This document shows, one piece after another, positions 60,250 to 64,000 of a DNA stretch of 64,000 nt (its first letter is position 1; the number at the start of each line of letters is the position of its first letter). The position numbers were made by a program, and so were the translations under genes. The stretch spans positions 682,001-746,000 of the forward strand of contig CP132909.1 of the NCBI GenBank assembly GCA_031446125.1, in the 5' to 3' direction. The notes beneath the pieces were generated by a model. It made no database searches. It had not been told where the DNA came from and saw only the letters and a list, made by a program, of their open reading frames with translations. This stretch comes from Arsenophonus sp031446125 (lineage in GTDB: Bacteria; Pseudomonadota; Gammaproteobacteria; Enterobacterales; Enterobacteriaceae).

Positions 60250-61116
60250 ATGGCGGTCGCCAAAGAAATACGTAATAAAATAAACAGCATAAAAAATACA
60301 CAAAAAATTACCAAAGCAATGGAAACAGTTGCAATTTCAAAAATGCGAAAAATACATGAACATTTATTAGCAAATCGTCCTTATGCAAAAACTATGCAAC
60401 ATTTAATTTCTCATCTAATATCAGCTAATTTAGAATATAAACATCCATATTTTAAACAACGTGATATTAAAAGTGTAGGATATTTGGTAATTTCAACTGA
60501 TCATGGTTTGTGTGGTAGTTTAAATGCTAATTTATTTAAAAAATTATTAACCCAAACAAAAATTTATTCAAAAAAAGGTATTAAAATTGAATTAGTATTA
60601 ATTGGTTCTAAAGCAATTTCATTTTTTAATAGCATTAATTATAAAATTATTTCTAAAAAAAGTCATATAGAATGGAAATCTTTATTAAAAGATATTATTG
60701 AACCGACAAAAATTTTATTAAAATCTTATCAAAAAGAAAATATTGATAAGTTATATATTGTTACTAACAAATTTGTTAATGCCATCACTCAATTACCAAG
60801 TATTATCCAATTATTACCTTTGATTAATGAAAATAATCAAAAAAATAAAAAAAAAACTGGAGATTATTTATATGAGCCAGATTCTAAAACAATATTGGAT
60901 ATTGTTTTATTTCGTTATATTCAATCACAAGTTTATAACGGTCTTTTAGAGAATTTAGCTAGTGAACAAGCTGCTCGCATGATAGCAATGAAATCAGCTA
61001 CAGATAATTGTGGCAATATGATGAAAGAATTATTATTAATTTATAATAAATGTCGTCAAAGTAATATTACTAAAGAAATTAATGAAATTATTGCAGGAGC
61101 TTCTGCAATTCAATAG
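60250..61116 (+). CDS. atpG: ATP synthase F1 subunit gamma
   Basis: Gamma is the rotating central stalk. A TTG at 60226 is in frame, but ATG 60250 has AGGAG eight bases upstream and gives 288 residues (287 in E. coli) beginning MAVAKEIRNKINSIKNTQKI. The C-terminal ENLASEQAARMIAMKSATDN helix is the family signature. The middle domain is more divergent. Confidence 0.97.
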   Translation: MAVAKEIRNKINSIKNTQKITKAMETVAISKMRKIHEHLLANRPYAKTMQHLISHLISANLEYKHPYFKQRDIKSVGYLVISTDHGLCGSLNANLFKKLLTQTKIYSKKGIKIELVLIGSKAISFFNSINYKIISKKSHIEWKSLLKDIIEPTKILLKSYQKENIDKLYIVTNKFVNAITQLPSIIQLLPLINENNQKNKKKTGDYLYEPDSKTILDIVLFRYIQSQVYNGLLENLASEQAARMIAMKSATDNCGNMMKELLLIYNKCRQSNITKEINEIIAGASAIQ

Positions 61117-61151
61117 CAAATCTTTAGACATTAATACAAAGAGGATTTTGG

Positions 61152-62549
61152 ATGAATACTGGAAAAATTATTCAAATAATCGGTGCTATAGTAGATGTTG
61201 AATTTCCTCAAGATTGTGTACCTAAAATCTATTATATGCTCAAGATTGTAAATGGTAAAGAAAAATTAATTTTAGAAGTTCAACAACACTTAGGCGGCGG
61301 TGTTGTTCGCTGTATTGCCATGGGAAATTCTGATGGTTTGAAACGTGGTTTACCTGTCATTAATTTAAAACACCAAATTCAAGTACCTGTTGGTAAAGCT
61401 ACTTTAGGTCGTATAATGAATGTTTTAGGTGATCCTATCGATATGAAAGGAAAGATTACTGCAAAAGAATATTGGAATATTCATCGATCGCCTGTTAATT
61501 ATGAAAATTTATCTCATTCAACTGAATTACTTGAAACAGGGATTAAAGTAATGGATCTTATTTGTCCATTTGCCAAAGGAAATAAGATAGGATTATTTGG
61601 TGGTGCTGGTGTTGGAAAAACAGTAAATATGATGGAACTTATTCGTAATATTGCAATTAAACATTCTGGCTATTCTGTTTTTGCAGGTGTTGGAGAACGT
61701 ACTCGTGAAGGTAACGATTTTTATCGTGAAATGACAGATCCAAATGTACTAAACAAGGTATCTCTTGTATATGGACAAATGAATGAACCAGCTGGCAATC
61801 GGTTACGTGTTGCTTTAACAGGATTAACTCTTGCAGAAAAATTTCGTGACGAAGGTCGAGATGTATTATTATTTATTGATAATATTTATCGCTATACATT
61901 GGCAGGAACAGAAGTATCCGCTCTATTAGGTCGCATGCCATCAGCAGTAGGATATCAACCTACTTTAGCTGAAGAAATGGGTTTATTTCAAGAAAGAATT
62001 ACATCAACTAAAAATGGTTCTATAACTTCTATTCAAGCAGTATATGTTCCTGCAGATGATTTAACTGATCCATCGCCAGCAACCACTTTTTCACATTTAG
62101 ATGCAACAGTTGTATTAAGTCGTCAAATTGCATCATTAGGAATTTATCCTGCTGTAGATCCATTAAATTCAACTAGTCGTCATCTTGATCCAATTATTGT
62201 TGGAGAAGAACATTATGAAGTAGCACGTGGTGTACAATCTATTTTACAACGTTATCAAGAATTAAGAGATATCATTGCTATTTTAGGTATGGATGAATTA
62301 TCAGAAGAAGATAAATTGATTGTTTCTAGAGCCAGAAAAGTACAACGTTTTTTATCACAACCATTTTTTGTAGCTGAAGTTTTTACCGGTTCAAGCGGAA
62401 AATTTGTATCATTAAAAGATACTATAAATGGTTTCAAAAGAATTTTAAATGGTGATTATGATGATTTGTCTGAACAAACATTTTACATGGTAGGTACTAT
62501 AGAAGAAGCTGTTGAAAAAGCTAAAAAAATATTACATTCTAATACTTAG
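61152..62549 (+). CDS. atpD: ATP synthase F1 subunit beta
   Basis: Beta contains the catalytic sites. The 465 residues match E. coli (460). The P-loop is GGAGVGKT near residues 152-159, the catalytic glutamate is in GVGERTREGNDF, and the DELSEEDKL (DELSEED) motif is intact. The alpha/beta signature PAVDPLNSTSR is present. It follows atpG by 35 bp. Confidence 0.98.
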   Translation: MNTGKIIQIIGAIVDVEFPQDCVPKIYYMLKIVNGKEKLILEVQQHLGGGVVRCIAMGNSDGLKRGLPVINLKHQIQVPVGKATLGRIMNVLGDPIDMKGKITAKEYWNIHRSPVNYENLSHSTELLETGIKVMDLICPFAKGNKIGLFGGAGVGKTVNMMELIRNIAIKHSGYSVFAGVGERTREGNDFYREMTDPNVLNKVSLVYGQMNEPAGNRLRVALTGLTLAEKFRDEGRDVLLFIDNIYRYTLAGTEVSALLGRMPSAVGYQPTLAEEMGLFQERITSTKNGSITSIQAVYVPADDLTDPSPATTFSHLDATVVLSRQIASLGIYPAVDPLNSTSRHLDPIIVGEEHYEVARGVQSILQRYQELRDIIAILGMDELSEEDKLIVSRARKVQRFLSQPFFVAEVFTGSSGKFVSLKDTINGFKRILNGDYDDLSEQTFYMVGTIEEAVEKAKKILHSNT

Positions 62550-62561
62550 GAAAGTTTTGCA

Positions 62562-62981
62562 ATGTTCACAAAAACTTACCATCTTATTGTCGTTAGTCCA
62601 GAAAAAAAAATATTTGATGATTTTGTAAAAAAAGTTAAAATTACAGGTATTGAAGGAGAATTAGGTATTTATCCTCAACATATTTCTATGTTAACTTTAA
62701 TTAAACCTTGTTTTTTATTTATTGACAAAAAATATGAAAAAAAAGTTATTTATATTTCTTCTGGAATTTTAGAAATACAAAAAAACAATGCGATAATATT
62801 AGCTGACATAGCAATATATGCCAAAGATTTTGATCACAATTTGAATAACACTAAATTATCAATTTTTAAATGCAAAGCAGAAAAATATATTTTATCACTA
62901 AATAATAATATAAATAAAATACAGGAATTATTAGAATTTAAAAAAGTTATTGAAAAATTTCAAATTATTGAAAACAAATAA
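62562..62981 (+). CDS. atpC: ATP synthase F1 subunit epsilon
   Basis: Epsilon couples gamma to the c-ring and in many bacteria inhibits ATP hydrolysis. The 139 residues equal E. coli. The N-terminal beta-sandwich has YHLIVVSPEKKIFD and GIEGELGIYPQHI, and a two-helix C-terminal domain follows. It is the last gene of the operon, with a terminator 66 bp downstream. Confidence 0.96.
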   Translation: MFTKTYHLIVVSPEKKIFDDFVKKVKITGIEGELGIYPQHISMLTLIKPCFLFIDKKYEKKVIYISSGILEIQKNNAIILADIAIYAKDFDHNLNNTKLSIFKCKAEKYILSLNNNINKIQELLEFKKVIEKFQIIENK

Positions 62982-63047
62982 GAACATGATTGTTTAAAAC
63001 ATTTTATAAAAATACGTTACAAAAAATATTAAAATCAAATATACAGG

Positions 63048-63085
63048 GAGTGAGACAGTGTTTTTTTGTTTCGCTCTTTTTTTTT
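63048..63085 (+). terminator. Intrinsic terminator of the atp operon
   Basis: GAGTGAGAC (63048-63056) pairs with GTTTCGCTC (63068-63076), allowing two G-U pairs, and is followed directly by nine T residues. It lies between atpC and glmU. Confidence 0.85.
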
Positions 63086-63166
63086 AGCATAAAATAGAAA
63101 GTTTTTATTCAGAAATATATATTAATAGATAATATTACATTAACTAATGGAATTACTAGATTTTTT

Positions 63167-64000
63167 ATGTCTATGAAGCAAATAAGTGTTGTAATCCTTG
63201 CTGCTGGTAAAGGTACTCGAATGTATTCTGATTTGCCGAAAGTTTTACATCTTTTGGCAGGTAAACCGATGATTCAATATGTTATTGATACATCAATATC
63301 ACTTGGTGCATCTAATATTTATGTTGTTTATGGTTATGGTGCTGATTTACTTAAATTGGCTTTAGTTAATCAACCAATTCATTGGATATTACAAAAAGAA
63401 CAATTGGGAACAGGACATGCAATGCAAAAAGCATCTTCTTATTTTTTAGATAATGAAGACGTTTTAATGCTTTATGGTGATTCTCCACTTATAAAAAAAG
63501 AAACACTTAAAAAATTAATAAAATCTAAAATTGATGGGGGAATTGGTTTGTTGACTGCGGTAGTAGATGAACCAACAGGTTATGGACGCATTATTCGTCA
63601 AAAAGGTAAAGTAATTGGAATTGTAGAACAAAAAGATGCAACGCGCCATCAATCTGCAATTAAAGAAATAAATAGTGGTATATTAGTTGCTAATGGTGGT
63701 GATTTAAAACGATGGTTAAAAAAAATTAATAAAAATAATGCTCAAAATGAATATTATATTACTGATGTAATTTCATTAGCTTATCAAGAAAATTGCAAAA
63801 TTAATGTTGTGCATCCTACAAAATTCAGTGAAATAAAAGGAGTTAATAATTGTTTAGAACTCGCAGCTCTTGAACGTATATATCAACAAGAACAAGCAGA
63901 AAAATTATTATTAAATGGAGTTCTAATTATTGATCCTATTCGTTTTGATATACGAGGCACATTAAAACATGGACGTAATGTAATTATTGATACTAATGTT
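63167..64000 (+). CDS. glmU: Bifunctional UDP-N-acetylglucosamine pyrophosphorylase/acetyltransferase, N-terminal part
   Basis: GlmU acetylates glucosamine-1-phosphate and then makes UDP-GlcNAc for peptidoglycan and lipopolysaccharide. The frame runs off the right edge after 278 codons; the E. coli protein has 456. The uridyltransferase domain is complete: ILAAGKGTRMYSDLPKVLH, QLGTGHAMQ, LYGDSPLI and EINSGI. The left-handed beta-helix acetyltransferase domain has just begun (RGTLKHGRNVIIDTNV). ATG 63167 aligns with the E. coli N-terminus. The gene follows the atp operon as in E. coli. Confidence 0.97.
   Translation, partial: MSMKQISVVILAAGKGTRMYSDLPKVLHLLAGKPMIQYVIDTSISLGASNIYVVYGYGADLLKLALVNQPIHWILQKEQLGTGHAMQKASSYFLDNEDVLMLYGDSPLIKKETLKKLIKSKIDGGIGLLTAVVDEPTGYGRIIRQKGKVIGIVEQKDATRHQSAIKEINSGILVANGGDLKRWLKKINKNNAQNEYYITDVISLAYQENCKINVVHPTKFSEIKGVNNCLELAALERIYQQEQAEKLLLNGVLIIDPIRFDIRGTLKHGRNVIIDTNV

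Overview
This window looks like part of the reduced, very AT-rich chromosome of an obligate intracellular insect endosymbiont in the Enterobacterales. Almost every protein aligns along its whole length with an Escherichia coli counterpart, and gene order follows E. coli in long blocks with the intervening genes deleted. Spacers are often above roughly 85% A+T by eye, and there are no transposons, phage genes or CRISPR arrays. The content fits ant symbionts such as Blochmannia or Westeberhardia, but I cannot name a genus from the sequence alone. All E. coli comparisons are from memory, not from a search.

Layout. 1-11281: end of cyoE, yajR, ispA and dxs on the plus strand, then pgpA, nusB, ribH, ribD, secF, secD and yajC on the minus strand. 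This is the E. coli cyoE-to-yajC neighbourhood without thiI, xseB, yajO, thiL, nrdR, tgt and queA. 11282-14357: a 3-kb gene desert. 14358-20689: tpiA, lysS, prfB (with its programmed +1 frameshift), aroE and tsaC. 21682-25915: def, fmt, rsmB and a frameshifted trkA. 26179-39943: the complete alpha, spc and S10 ribosomal protein operons with secY and rpoA. 41107-41521: tRNA-Thr, tRNA-Gly and tRNA-Tyr. 41943-44921: a frameshifted coaA, then birA and murB. 45033-50642: one rRNA operon (16S, tRNA-Ile, tRNA-Ala, 23S, 5S) with two promoters, two boxA elements, RNase III stems and a 46-bp palindromic terminator. 51350-53286: asnA and mioC. 53287-53672: an oriC-like region. 53673-62981: mnmG and the ATP synthase operon atpBEFHAGDC, closed by a terminator. 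63167-64000: start of glmU.

How it fits together. Highly expressed genes run away from the putative origin: rRNA and ribosomal proteins leftward, atp rightward. The proteins cover translation, protein export (SecY, SecD, SecF, YajC), ATP synthesis and a few cofactor or precursor routes (riboflavin, isoprenoids, CoA, biotin ligation, shikimate, peptidoglycan precursors, asparagine).

Most notable observations. (1) trkA and coaA are each interrupted by one frame change at or beside a poly(A) run, and aroE lacks a normal start codon next to an A6 run, yet the rest of each protein looks well conserved. Transcriptional slippage, or ribosomal frameshifting at A_AAA_AAC in trkA, could restore them. 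(2) The mioC-mnmG spacer keeps E. coli oriC box spacing although every DnaA box is degenerate. (3) The flanks of the rrn operon and the tRNA-S10 junction are what recombination between rrn copies and between tuf copies would leave, with a tuf-sized empty gap. (4) 23S rRNA helix 25 carries an insertion resembling an intervening sequence.
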